NCBI GenBank assembly: GCA_027488935.1
Contig: JAIYAP010000041.1
Location: 124,001-188,000 of the forward strand
DNA from: Saprospiraceae bacterium
GTDB lineage: Bacteria > Bacteroidota > Bacteroidia > Chitinophagales > Saprospiraceae
DNA: 64,000 bases
Direction: 5' to 3'
Shown: in pieces, positions 15,734 through 23,737 of the stretch
How positions within the stretch are numbered: position 1 is the first letter of the stretch
Layout: every line of letters starts with the position of its first letter
Translations under genes and position numbers: made by a program
Notes under the pieces: model-generated
What the model saw: only the letters and a program-made list of their open reading frames with translations
What the model was told of the DNA's origin: nothing
Databases searched by the model: none

Positions 15734-17134
15734 TGTACGGTTCCAATAAAGGTACATTGGCACGCCCGTCAACATCAGCACCACCCCAATGCCCGCCTCC
15801 CGCGGATGGTTGATGCAGGTGATATAAATCAGCGCTACACAAAAAAGCACAAACAAGGCCGGCACAAACGGATATCCCAAAACCCGGTAAGGACGTACCG
15901 TATCGGGTTCCTTACGGCGCATCACAAAAACGCCAAAAGCAGTGGCTCCATAAAAGAAGAAGGCCGCAAAAATCAGCATATCCGTGAGCTGATCAAAACT
16001 GCCGGAAAGCACCAGCAGGCAGGCCCACACGCCCTGCATCCACAAGGCCGCATTGGGCGTGTTGTATTTCGGATGGATATTGGCCGCTTTTGGGAAAAAC
16101 AAACCGTCTTTCGCCATCGCATAATACACCCGCGGCGGCATCAAAATGGTGCTGTTGGTGCAACCCAGCGTGGTAATCAGGATAATGATAGAAAGTAAGG
16201 TAGCGCCGAAGCCGCCCGCAAAATGCCGCACCACGGCCACCGCAGCAATTTCATTCTTAGCCGCGTGTACCTGTATCATTTCGTCGATCGGCAACACATA
16301 TAAATAGGTAAAATTGACCAGCACATACACCCCGATGATGGCCAGCAAGCCAAAAAACAGGGCTAGGGGCAAATTTCGGTTCGGATTTTTGATTTCTCCA
16401 CCAATGAAACCTACCGAGTTCCAGCCTTCATACGCCCAAAAAGCCGCCAATAAAGCCCCAAACATGGCTTTAATCAGCGTAAAATCCGTCCAGGAACGCG
16501 CCACAAACTGCGTGGAAGGTGTGCGAATATTGGTAAAACTACCACCGCCCAACAACAAACCCGATACCACGATCAGGCCCAAACCGCCCACTACCAGCCA
16601 GGTAATCCAGGTACTCAGACCGGCAGCGCCTTTCAAGCCGCGGGTATTCAAAAAAGTAAGCAGTAAAATGAGCAGGATGGTGAGCCCTTTTACCCCAAAA
16701 TTTTCAAAGGGTTGAAACAGTCCCAAATCGATGCTTTCGATCGAAGCCGGCAAATGCGGCAACGGAATCATGGCGTTGAACGACTGCGCAAACACGTAGG
16801 CAATGGAAGCGATAGCGGCCGTTTTGATCACCGCAAAGGTGCTCCAGCCCCATAAAAAAGCCATAAATCGGCCATAAATACGCTTAAAATACACATATTC
16901 ACCGCCTGAATCGGCCATCATACCGGCAATTTCGGCATTGCTCAAAGCGCCGCACAAACTGATGATGCCGCCCAGCACCCAGGCCCACAGCACCAGATCG
17001 GGCGAAAGCAGCTCGGCCGACATGGGTGCTACTTTTTTATAAACCCCCGATCCAATCACCGAGCTGACCACCAGCAAGGTCGCGGCGGATAAAGAAAGCG
17101 TTCTGACCAATTGGCCTTGTTGTTTTTCCATCAT
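15725..17134 (-). CDS. APC-family amino acid permease
   Basis: 469 residues with about 12 membrane segments. The N terminus has the APC helix 1 signature, 'VVSSVIGSGVY', followed by 'LCGALSNAEIAGMMADSGGEYVY' in helix 2, as in LAT/YfnA-type amino acid transporters. 'AFWAYEGWNSVGFIGGEIKNPNRNLP' marks helix 6 and its loop. It imports or exchanges amino acids across the inner membrane; the substrate is not predictable. Two adjacent ATGs (17134, 17131) are possible starts. A -7 box lies only 4 nt upstream, so the message may be leaderless. Confidence 0.85.
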   Translation of the reverse strand: MMEKQQGQLVRTLSLSAATLLVVSSVIGSGVYKKVAPMSAELLSPDLVLWAWVLGGIISLCGALSNAEIAGMMADSGGEYVYFKRIYGRFMAFLWGWSTFAVIKTAAIASIAYVFAQSFNAMIPLPHLPASIESIDLGLFQPFENFGVKGLTILLILLLTFLNTRGLKGAAGLSTWITWLVVGGLGLIVVSGLLLGGGSFTNIRTPSTQFVARSWTDFTLIKAMFGALLAAFWAYEGWNSVGFIGGEIKNPNRNLPLALFFGLLAIIGVYVLVNFTYLYVLPIDEMIQVHAAKNEIAAVAVVRHFAGGFGATLLSIIILITTLGCTNSTILMPPRVYYAMAKDGLFFPKAANIHPKYNTPNAALWMQGVWACLLVLSGSFDQLTDMLIFAAFFFYGATAFGVFVMRRKEPDTVRPYRVLGYPFVPALFVLFCVALIYITCINHPREAGIGVVLMLTGVPMYLYWNRTSE

Positions 17135-17138
17135 TGGG

Positions 17139-17146
17139 CAAATTTA
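17139..17146 (-). promoter_or_regulatory. -7 promoter box abutting the permease start codon
   Basis: Minus-strand TAAATTTG, then CCCA, then ATG. In this phylum transcripts begin about 5-8 nt after the box, so the first transcribed base would fall at or inside the start codon. Confidence 0.5.
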
Positions 17147-17266
17147 GAAAAGTTTTGGGGATTACTTCTGCCGCGCATGGTCTTCATTCTTCCCACAATT
17201 GAAGATCAACGCACAGTGAAAATTGTTTTCCAACGTAAAATCTCAGCCAAACACCACTATTTTCCG

Positions 17267-17274
17267 TATTTTTG
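17267..17274 (+). promoter_or_regulatory. -7 promoter box for the ATPase/DUF4276 module
   Basis: TATTTTTG matches TAnnTTTG, 84 nt upstream of the ATPase ATG. It implies a leader of roughly 75 nt, longer than for most genes here. Confidence 0.45.
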
Positions 17275-17358
17275 CTTCTAAAAGATCAATCCTACATCAA
17301 TATAGTTGTGGCGTAATGGATGGTGGTCCTGTAAAGGATCATACAAAAACAGAACAAC

Positions 17359-18570
17359 ATGATCAAGAAAATTATAATAACAAATTTTTACAGTTTTGGG
17401 GAAGCGGTCATTCCGCTTCATCCTGAAATAAACATGCTGATTGGGATCAATGGGTCGGGAAAATCTAATTTTTTAAAAGCAGTTCGGTTGTTAAAAGAGG
17501 GCATTGACGGTGCCGGCCTAAAAAAACATATCCTGGATAATCTGGGCGGATTTGACAATATCTATTTTAAAGGCAATACGGATGGAAGGCCTGCCAATAA
17601 AATCTCCATCGAATACACATTTGATGGGGACGCAATAACCGAAGGGAAATACGGCTTCAAATTCTCCGAAGATGTTGTTTATACGATTACATTCATCAAA
17701 TCTCCAAGTTACCAGAACTATTATGTGGTCGAGACCCTAAAAAGTTCACGCGGTTATGAATACCTGAACTTTAACAATGGAGCAGGGCATTTAAATGAAA
17801 AAGTAGAAGAAGGCCCGACGCCAAAACAAAATCTTATTCAGTATACCGATTTTGACCCGCAAGAACTTGTGATGAAAGAGGTAAGTGATACCGATAGATA
17901 CCACGCAATTACGACCATAAAAAAAGCAATCCGCGACATATTTGTTTATGATTATTTTGACACAACCCCCAAAAGTAATATTCGGAAGCCCATGCTACCT
18001 ACCTCGGAAAAGCGACTTTCCCCGGATGGCACCAACCTTCCTCAAATATTGAATACCATCAAAATAAACTACAAGACAAGTTATAAGAAGATTGCAGCCA
18101 TGTTGAATGAAGTCAATCCAAACTTTTCAGGGTTTGACTTTAACTTTATCGGCGGCAATATTGAACTGATGCTGGAGGAAAAAGGACTGAATAGTTCTGT
18201 GCATGTTTCAAACATATCCGATGGAACACTAAGATATTTATGCTTGCTTGCCATTCTTTTTAACCCCGATCGAGGCCGATTAATTTGTATCGACGAACCG
18301 GAAGTTGGACTTCACCCGGACATGATTTTAAATATTGCAAATGCAATCAAGGAGGCTTCAGAAGCATCTACACTTATCATATCTACCCATTCTGACAATT
18401 TATTAAACTACTTTGAAGTAGAAAATTTAAAAGTATTTGAGAAAAATGAATCCAATGCAAGTGAAGTAAACTCTTACGCCACCGCACAATTTGCAGACTG
18501 GTATGAAGCGTTTTCAATCGGTCAAATGTGGAAACAAGGAGACTTTGGAGGGGTTAGATATGGGGGGTAA
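17359..18570 (+). CDS. AAA (AAA_15/AAA_21, SMC/OLD-like) ATPase of a putative defence pair
   Basis: 403 residues of the ABC/SMC-like AAA_21 family. Walker A is G29-INGSGK-S36, in the usual 'NMLIGINGSGKSNFLKAV' context. A signature-like 'SDGTLRYLCLLAIL' lies near 290, Walker B 'LICIDEPEVGLHPD' near 310, and a 'STHSD' switch His near 342. The middle (~70-270) is the variable insert of OLD/RloC/AriA-type ATPases. Such ATPases act as sensors in two-gene anti-phage systems, pairing with a TOPRIM or nuclease effector. The downstream DUF4276 gene overlaps it by 11 bp. GC content is visibly lower than in the flanking genes, suggesting acquisition. The defence role is inference. Confidence 0.85.
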   Translation: MIKKIIITNFYSFGEAVIPLHPEINMLIGINGSGKSNFLKAVRLLKEGIDGAGLKKHILDNLGGFDNIYFKGNTDGRPANKISIEYTFDGDAITEGKYGFKFSEDVVYTITFIKSPSYQNYYVVETLKSSRGYEYLNFNNGAGHLNEKVEEGPTPKQNLIQYTDFDPQELVMKEVSDTDRYHAITTIKKAIRDIFVYDYFDTTPKSNIRKPMLPTSEKRLSPDGTNLPQILNTIKINYKTSYKKIAAMLNEVNPNFSGFDFNFIGGNIELMLEEKGLNSSVHVSNISDGTLRYLCLLAILFNPDRGRLICIDEPEVGLHPDMILNIANAIKEASEASTLIISTHSDNLLNYFEVENLKVFEKNESNASEVNSYATAQFADWYEAFSIGQMWKQGDFGGVRYGG

Positions 18571-19123
18571 AAAAATTTTATTCATCGAAGGCGAGCCAAA
18601 TAGTCCGAACGGTGATTTGCGTCAAGGATTTGCGAAGTTGCTTGGGAAAAAAATCGAGGGCCATTTACCAAGGATAAACTTGGGCGGGGGGAAGTCGCAC
18701 ACGATTCAAAAATTTCTAAAAAATAAATTTGAGGCAGATGCTTTTTTGCTACTGATTGACTTGGATGGGCCAGAAGCAGAAAAAGAACAGGATTTGAGCG
18801 CACATAACCTGCTCAAACAAAGAGAAAACGTATATTTTATGGTACAAGAAATGGAATCCTGGTTCCTCTCTCAGCCAGATATGCTTGATCGTTTTTTTGG
18901 TGTTGATCATAACAAGAAAAAAGTATCAGATAAATTGCCTAGACGGTTAGTAACTGAAATCCCGGACCCTAAAAGCGAATTAAAAAAGGCAACCAAAGAT
19001 TCAAAGCGTGGTGAATATCACGAAATTAAGCATGGCGTAGAATTACTTAAACTATTAGATGCGCATCAATTAGAAGAATCATTTAGCGATTTTAAATATT
19101 TGATTGAGCGGTTGAAGGAATAA
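18560..19123 (+). CDS. DUF4276 (TOPRIM-like) protein, putative effector partner of the ATPase
   Basis: 187 residues from the ATG at 18560, which sits inside the ATPase stop region (11-bp overlap); the frame is open upstream but only as an overlap. Motifs fit DUF4276 and a TOPRIM-like fold: an early acidic 'FIEGE' (E10, E12), 'LLLIDLDG' with D67-x-D69, and the characteristic 'QEMESWF' (E97, E99, W101). TOPRIM effectors such as AriB of PARIS and the OLD nucleases cut nucleic acid. By analogy this protein could be the toxic arm held by the ATPase. Codon use is AT-rich like its partner. Nothing shows which nucleic acid, if any, it cuts. Confidence 0.75.
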   Translation: MGGKKILFIEGEPNSPNGDLRQGFAKLLGKKIEGHLPRINLGGGKSHTIQKFLKNKFEADAFLLLIDLDGPEAEKEQDLSAHNLLKQRENVYFMVQEMESWFLSQPDMLDRFFGVDHNKKKVSDKLPRRLVTEIPDPKSELKKATKDSKRGEYHEIKHGVELLKLLDAHQLEESFSDFKYLIERLKE

Positions 19124-19226
19124 TGCAGCGGAAAATTACTAAATTTCTAATGAAGGTTGAGCGCTACGAGTAAATATGCGTTGCGAAAGTGATCACCACC
19201 CGCAGCGATAGTAAAGAGCGGCTACC

Positions 19227-19871
19227 TCATTTCCAATCCACCACAGAAGGTCCCATCCCAATCCCCTCCTTCAACAAAGGATCCGGCACCGCCGCCTCGT
19301 ACCCCTTTTTTACCGGCAACAAACCCGCCCAAACGGGCAAATCATAATCTTCCGCATCGTCGCCGGGCGGTCCTGTGCGAATTTTAGCAGAGGCCTCCTC
19401 AATATCAATGGCCAACACGGTGGTGGCTTTCATTTCGATGGCATTGGGCGGCCGTACTTCGTCCCAGCGCCCTTTCAAGATGTTTTCGGAAATGCAAAAC
19501 AGGGCGTCCATTTTTTCATCTTCATCCGTAACCAATTGAGCGGTGCCAAACACCACCGCCGAGCGGTAATTCATGGAATGGTGAAAGGCCGAACGCGCCA
19601 GCACCAAAGCATCCACATGCGTTACGGTAAGACAAACCGGTATACCCGTTTCCGTTACCTTGAGCATGCGACTGGTGCTCGCCCCGTGTATGTACAGGCG
19701 TGCGCCCTTGCGCCCGTAACTCGTGGGAATGACAAAGGGCTGACCGTCCACCACAAAACCGAGGTGGCACAAAAAACCGGCATCCAGGATCGAAAACACG
19801 GTTGCTTCATCATAATGACCGCGTTTTGGGATGCGTTTTACGGTATTTCGGGGCGATTTTGGATATTCCAT
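19227..19871 (-). CDS. Pyridoxamine 5'-phosphate oxidase-family FMN-binding protein (NimA-like)
   Basis: 214 residues of the flavin split-barrel family. Typical segments are 'ILDAGFLCHLGFVVDGQPFVIPTSYGRKGARLYIHGA' at the N terminus, 'VCLTVTHVDALVLARSAFHHSMNYRSAVVFG' in the middle, and a C-terminal 'KIRTGPPGDDAEDYDLPVWAGLLP'. These match the 'pyridoxamine 5'-phosphate oxidase family / nitroimidazole resistance' group, which binds FMN or related flavins in the cytoplasm. The exact substrate is unknown and true pyridoxamine oxidase activity is unlikely. Heptamer repeats lie directly upstream. Confidence 0.82.
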   Translation of the reverse strand: MEYPKSPRNTVKRIPKRGHYDEATVFSILDAGFLCHLGFVVDGQPFVIPTSYGRKGARLYIHGASTSRMLKVTETGIPVCLTVTHVDALVLARSAFHHSMNYRSAVVFGTAQLVTDEDEKMDALFCISENILKGRWDEVRPPNAIEMKATTVLAIDIEEASAKIRTGPPGDDAEDYDLPVWAGLLPVKKGYEAAVPDPLLKEGIGMGPSVVDWK

Positions 19872-19878
19872 GGTAGGA

Positions 19879-19973
19879 TAGTTGTTAGTTGTTAGTTGTT
19901 AGTGGTTAGTTGTTAGTTATTTTGATAGAGCGTTGCCCTAATTAACAACTAAAAACTAACAACTAACAACTAG
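19879..19973. repeat. Heptamer (GTTGTTA) tandem repeats in inverted arrangement
   Basis: Left arm 19879-19919 is built of repeated TAGTTGT/GTTAGTT heptamers. Right arm 19941-19973 carries the reverse complement, repeated AACTAAC/AACAACT, across a ~21-nt spacer. The arms could pair as a long AT-rich hairpin. The right arm runs into the stop codon of mqnC (19970-19972), so the repeat forms the 3' end of that gene and the promoter side of the FMN-binding gene. Low-complexity repeats like this may act as a terminator or be slippage products. Confidence 0.7.
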
Positions 19974-21112
19974 TCAACGATCATGGTGCTGTGGTCCAAT
20001 GTTTGTTGTGCCATGTTTTCGGGCAAATCCCGGAAATCATACTGTTGGTTGCGCAATTGGGCCGTAAATCCGGCTTCGCGAATGGCTTGCTGGATGCCGT
20101 CGGCGGTAAAACGGAAGCGCGCGCCGGCAGCCGAAACCACATTTTCTTCGATCATGATGCTGCCAAAGTCGTTCGCGCCCGCGTGCAGGCAGGCCTGTGC
20201 GACCTGTTTGCCCACCGTGAGCCAGGAAGCCTGAATATTGACCACGTTGGGCAACATAATCCGACTCATGGCAATCATGCGCACGTACTCATCGCCGGTG
20301 ACGGCATTGCGGGCGCGCTTGATTTTGCGCAAAATGGTGTCTTCATCCTGGAATGGCCAGGGGATAAAGGCCAAAAAGCCCTTGGCATCGGCCGGTTTTT
20401 CCGATTGCACCTGCCGGAGCCAGGCAAAATGCTCCATGCGCTCGTAATTGGTTTCAATATGACCGAACATCATGGTGGCCGAAGTGGTCAGGTGCAACTG
20501 ATGGGCGGCACGCATCACATCCAGCCATTCTTCGCCGCCGCATTTGCCTTTTGAAATCAGGCGACGCACCCGGTCGTTCAAAATTTCGGCCCCTGCACCA
20601 GGTAAGGAGTCTAAACCCGCTGCTTTGAGGGCTTTGAGCACCTCATAGTGGCTCATTTTATCTAATTTTGCGATGTGCGCAATTTCCGGCGGTCCGAGTG
20701 CGTGCAACTTCAAGGTGGGGTAAAGGTCTTTGAGTTGTTGGAACAAATCGACATAAAATGCCAGGCCCAAATCGGGATGGTGCCCGCCTTGCAACAGCAG
20801 TTGCTCGCCGCCTAAACGGAATGTTTCCTCAATTTTTTGTTTGTACTCCTCAATGGTCGTGATATACGCCTCGCCATGGCCCGGACGGCGGTAAAAATTA
20901 CAAAATTTGCAATTGGCAATACACACATTGGTGGTATTCGAATTGCGGTCGATGATCCAGGTTACGATGCCAGACGGAACATGGTGCTGGCGCATCCGGT
21001 TGCCCACGTACATGAGCTCGGTGGTGCTGGCGTTTTCAAAAAGAAAAACGCCTTCTTCGGGGCTAAGCCATTCCAATCGGAGGGCGCGTTGGAGCAAATC
21101 AGAAACATCCAT
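19970..21112 (-). CDS. mqnC: Cyclic dehypoxanthinyl futalosine synthase
   Basis: 380 residues from the ATG at 21112; an in-frame upstream extension lacks family similarity. MqnC is the radical-SAM enzyme of the futalosine pathway that cyclises dehypoxanthine futalosine on the way to menaquinone. The iron-sulfur motif is C64-x3-C68-x2-C71 ('VCIANCKFCNFYRRPGHGEAY'). Other family marks are 'LLQGGHHPDLGL', 'HALGPPEI', 'LDSLPGAGAEIL', 'TSATMMFGHIE' and 'NDFGSIMIEENVVSAAG'. The last five separate MqnC/MqnE from other radical-SAM enzymes. A -7 box at 21158-21165 drives it alone. Other mqn genes are not in the window. Confidence 0.93.
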   Translation of the reverse strand: MDVSDLLQRALRLEWLSPEEGVFLFENASTTELMYVGNRMRQHHVPSGIVTWIIDRNSNTTNVCIANCKFCNFYRRPGHGEAYITTIEEYKQKIEETFRLGGEQLLLQGGHHPDLGLAFYVDLFQQLKDLYPTLKLHALGPPEIAHIAKLDKMSHYEVLKALKAAGLDSLPGAGAEILNDRVRRLISKGKCGGEEWLDVMRAAHQLHLTTSATMMFGHIETNYERMEHFAWLRQVQSEKPADAKGFLAFIPWPFQDEDTILRKIKRARNAVTGDEYVRMIAMSRIMLPNVVNIQASWLTVGKQVAQACLHAGANDFGSIMIEENVVSAAGARFRFTADGIQQAIREAGFTAQLRNQQYDFRDLPENMAQQTLDHSTMIVD

Positions 21113-21157
21113 CTTGTATGTTGGGTATAATTTTTTCAGAAATATTTGAAAGTGAAA

Positions 21158-21165
21158 CAAAGTTA
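21158..21165 (-). promoter_or_regulatory. -7 promoter box for mqnC
   Basis: Minus-strand TAACTTTG matches TAnnTTTG, 45 nt upstream of the mqnC ATG, in the divergent gap shared with the MATE transporter gene. Confidence 0.45.
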
Positions 21166-21247
21166 CGGTAACTTGGTTTGGTATTTGACAGGGAACTTTA
21201 AAAGCGGCCGTTTCGTTTTACCGAGATTGCACAAATAACACAAAAAC

Positions 21248-22708
21248 ATGACAGAACCAACGAGCACCACGCCGGAAACGAGGCTACAACGGATATGGCG
21301 TTTGCTGAAATTGGCGCTGAACGGCGAGGAGCAAGTGTACACCACGGGCAGTATTGATCGGGCCATTATCCTGTTATCGATTCCGATGATCCTGGAAATG
21401 GCCATGGAGTCGCTTTTTGCCGTGGTGGATGCCTTTTTTGTTTCCAAAATCAGTGTAGAAGCGGTTGCTACCGTAGGCCTTACCGAATCCATCCTTACCT
21501 TAATATATTCCATTGCCATTGGCCTGAGTTCGGCCGCCACAGCCATGGTGTCGCGCCGCATTGGCGAGGGCAACCCGACTGCTGCGGCAAAAGCGGCGGC
21601 GCAAACGATTTTGATTGCGTTGTTTATCTCCGTGTTTGTCGCTATTCCCGGGTTCTTTTTTGCCAAAGAAATTTTGCTGGGCATGTCTGAAAATGCGGCA
21701 TTGGCCGAATCGGGCAAGCATTTTACCCAAATTATGCTCACCTGCAATTTGCCCATCCTGTTGTTGTGGATGCTGAATGGCGTTTTTCGTGGCGCGGGCG
21801 ATGCCAATACGGCCATGCGGGCCTTGTGGATTGCCAACGGGGTGAATATTCTGCTCGATCCGATGCTGATTTTTGGCTGGGGACCATTTCCGGCTTTAGG
21901 AGTAACCGGCGCTGCGGTGGCTACCACCATTGGTCGCTCTACCGGTGTGGCATATCAATTATGGATGCTGTTGCGTCCGGTTCCGGTGCGTTACGATGCA
22001 GCAGGAGAAGTTGTACAAAGTAACCGGATTCATATTCAATGGAGCTATTTTAAGCCTGATTTGGGCATTATTCGGCGTTTATTTGGGTTGGGAGCAGGTG
22101 GTGCGGGTCAATATTTGATTGGTTCGGCCAGTTGGATTTTTATGATCAAAATTTTGGCGCATATTAGTACTTCGGTAACGGCGGGCTACACCATTGCAAT
22201 ACGGATTATCATTTTTACCATTTTGCCTTCCTGGGGCATGGCCAATGCAGCGGCCACCTTGGTCGGGCAAAATTTAGGCGCGGGCCATCCCGAACGCGCC
22301 GAAAAATCGGCCTGGCGTGCCGGATTTTTCAACATGATCTTCATGGGATTTGTGGGCATCGTGTACATCTCGGCAGCGCCCTTTTTCATTCAGATTTTCA
22401 CCCAGGATCCGGAAGTAGTGGCGGCCGGTTCCATGGCCTTGCGCACCATTGCCTGCGGGTATATTTTTTATGGTTGCGGGATGGTTTTGGCACAGGCGAT
22501 CAACGGCGCAGGCGATACCGTTACGCCCACTCTGATGAATTTTGTGTGTTTTTGGCTGATCGAAATGCCTTTGGCCTGGGTATTGGCCATTTACCTGCAT
22601 TGGGGACAAATGGGCGTGTATACCAGCATTGTCATTGCTGAATCCGTGTTGGCTGTGATGGCCATTGTCATTTTTCGGCGTGGCAAGTGGAAAACCATCA
22701 AAGTATAA
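21248..22708 (+). CDS. MATE-family efflux transporter
   Basis: 486 residues with about 12 membrane helices in two homologous halves. The N-terminal half starts 'SIDRAIILLSIPMILEMAMESLFAVVDAFFVSK' and contains 'AVATVGLTESI', a MatE signature. The second half repeats it ('GAGGAGQYLIGSASWIFMIKILAH', 'AGYTIAIRIIIFTILPSWGMANAAATLVGQNLGAG'). MATE proteins export cationic drugs or metabolites using sodium or proton gradients. It has a ~35-residue cytoplasmic N terminus. Its substrate cannot be predicted. An imperfect hairpin (22711-22744) follows the stop. Confidence 0.92.
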   Translation: MTEPTSTTPETRLQRIWRLLKLALNGEEQVYTTGSIDRAIILLSIPMILEMAMESLFAVVDAFFVSKISVEAVATVGLTESILTLIYSIAIGLSSAATAMVSRRIGEGNPTAAAKAAAQTILIALFISVFVAIPGFFFAKEILLGMSENAALAESGKHFTQIMLTCNLPILLLWMLNGVFRGAGDANTAMRALWIANGVNILLDPMLIFGWGPFPALGVTGAAVATTIGRSTGVAYQLWMLLRPVPVRYDAAGEVVQSNRIHIQWSYFKPDLGIIRRLFGLGAGGAGQYLIGSASWIFMIKILAHISTSVTAGYTIAIRIIIFTILPSWGMANAAATLVGQNLGAGHPERAEKSAWRAGFFNMIFMGFVGIVYISAAPFFIQIFTQDPEVVAAGSMALRTIACGYIFYGCGMVLAQAINGAGDTVTPTLMNFVCFWLIEMPLAWVLAIYLHWGQMGVYTSIVIAESVLAVMAIVIFRRGKWKTIKV

Positions 22709-22769
22709 AGCTTGTTGGCGGTGCGCGATACGCCTTCAAACAAGTGCTGTTTATCCGCCGAGGGTTCCC

Positions 22770-22777
22770 TACCTTTG
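22770..22777 (+). promoter_or_regulatory. -7 promoter box for the lipoprotein-folB pair
   Basis: TACCTTTG matches TAnnTTTG, 23 nt upstream of the ATG at 22801. Confidence 0.45.
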
Positions 22778-22800
22778 TAGTTTCAAAACAGCGTTAAAGG

Positions 22801-23178
22801 ATGAAAAGCACGTCATTTTTTAAATTTCCGGCATGGATCATCGGGGCCATATGTTGCTGCCTGTGCGCCTGCGAAGGCCCGAAGCCTGAAAACCGATACG
22901 ACAAAATCGCAACCGGTTTTTGTGAATGCACCAGCCAGTTGGTGGCGCTTAACAAAGGCGCCATTGCCCTTGCGGCCGATACGAGTGGCAATGCCGCCCT
23001 GGTGTTCAAACAAATGGAAGCGGAATACAACAATGCCCGCGCATGTTCGGCGACGATCCTGGCGCAGTATGGCCGATTGAAAAAGGAAGAATTTGTTGAG
23101 GTAGAAAAAGCGATGCAGGGTAAATGCCCCGATTTGGCCTTACAAAAAGATTTATTGCACGAAATGTTGGGCGAATAA
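22801..23178 (+). CDS. Small lipoprotein of unknown function
   Basis: 125 residues with a signal sequence ending in a lipobox ('CLCAC'), so probably lipid-anchored in the envelope. The mature part is helical and charged. It begins 'PENRYDKIATGFCECTSQLVALN' and has three further scattered Cys (ACSAT, GKCPD), which may form disulfides in the periplasm. No family is recognised. It stands 31 bp upstream of folB and shares its promoter; the two functions are not obviously linked. Confidence 0.7.
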   Translation: MKSTSFFKFPAWIIGAICCCLCACEGPKPENRYDKIATGFCECTSQLVALNKGAIALAADTSGNAALVFKQMEAEYNNARACSATILAQYGRLKKEEFVEVEKAMQGKCPDLALQKDLLHEMLGE

Positions 23179-23209
23179 GCGCCTGTTTTATATTAAAAAC
23201 TGATCAATT

Positions 23210-23725
23210 ATGGCAACCATAGCGCTGGAAGGAATGCGATTTTATGCTTTTCACGGGGTGTACGATGCCGAACGCATCCTGGGCGGTACGTACATCGTTG
23301 ACGTACACATACAAGCAGGGGTAGGCAAAGCGGTAGAAACCGATGACCTCGCCAACACCATTAATTATGAAACGGTGTATCAGATTTGCCGCATGGAAAT
23401 GGATAAACCGCGGCAATTGATTGAGCGGGTGCTTTCGGGCATTGTAGAAGGCATCAAATACCAATTTCCTAATATGGACGGCCTGAATGTCCGCATTCGC
23501 AAAATGAACCCGCCTTTAGGTGGCCGCGTCGAATATGCGATGGTCGAATCTAACCAGGATTTCAAAACCGATTGTCCGCGTTGCAAAAAAAAGTTTAACC
23601 GCTACAATGACGTCGATTGCTTTGAGCGTTTTCCCAACCTGCACCCGGCTACCCGGGAAATGCTGAACAAGCAATATGACAACAAATGCTTGTGCGACAA
23701 TTGTTTGAAGTTTTACGCCGGGTAA
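23210..23725 (+). CDS. folB: Dihydroneopterin aldolase with C-terminal cysteine-rich extension
   Basis: 171 residues. The first ~118 are FolB, which converts dihydroneopterin to 6-hydroxymethyl-dihydropterin and glycolaldehyde in folate synthesis. Marks are 'LEGMRFYAFHGVYDAER' with E22, 'NTINYETVY' with Y53, and K98 in 'IRKMNPPLGG'. The remaining ~50 residues are an unusual tail with six Cys: C122, C125, C137, C160, C162 and C165. Two CxxC pairs (CPRC, CDNC) suggest a structural zinc site. FolB alone is ~120 residues, so this is a fusion. The tail resembles small cysteine-rich (CWC-like) proteins but cannot be assigned with certainty. Confidence 0.87.
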   Translation: MATIALEGMRFYAFHGVYDAERILGGTYIVDVHIQAGVGKAVETDDLANTINYETVYQICRMEMDKPRQLIERVLSGIVEGIKYQFPNMDGLNVRIRKMNPPLGGRVEYAMVESNQDFKTDCPRCKKKFNRYNDVDCFERFPNLHPATREMLNKQYDNKCLCDNCLKFYAG

Positions 23726-23737
23726 TTTGAATAGGAG

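Noticed and set aside
17223-17426. Open frame upstream of and overlapping the ATPase gene
   Set aside because: It runs through the promoter and leader, has no family resemblance, and overlaps the start of a well supported gene in another frame.
22711-22744. Possible hairpin after the MATE gene
   Set aside because: The stem is interrupted by a bulge and no T-run follows, so it was not called a terminator.
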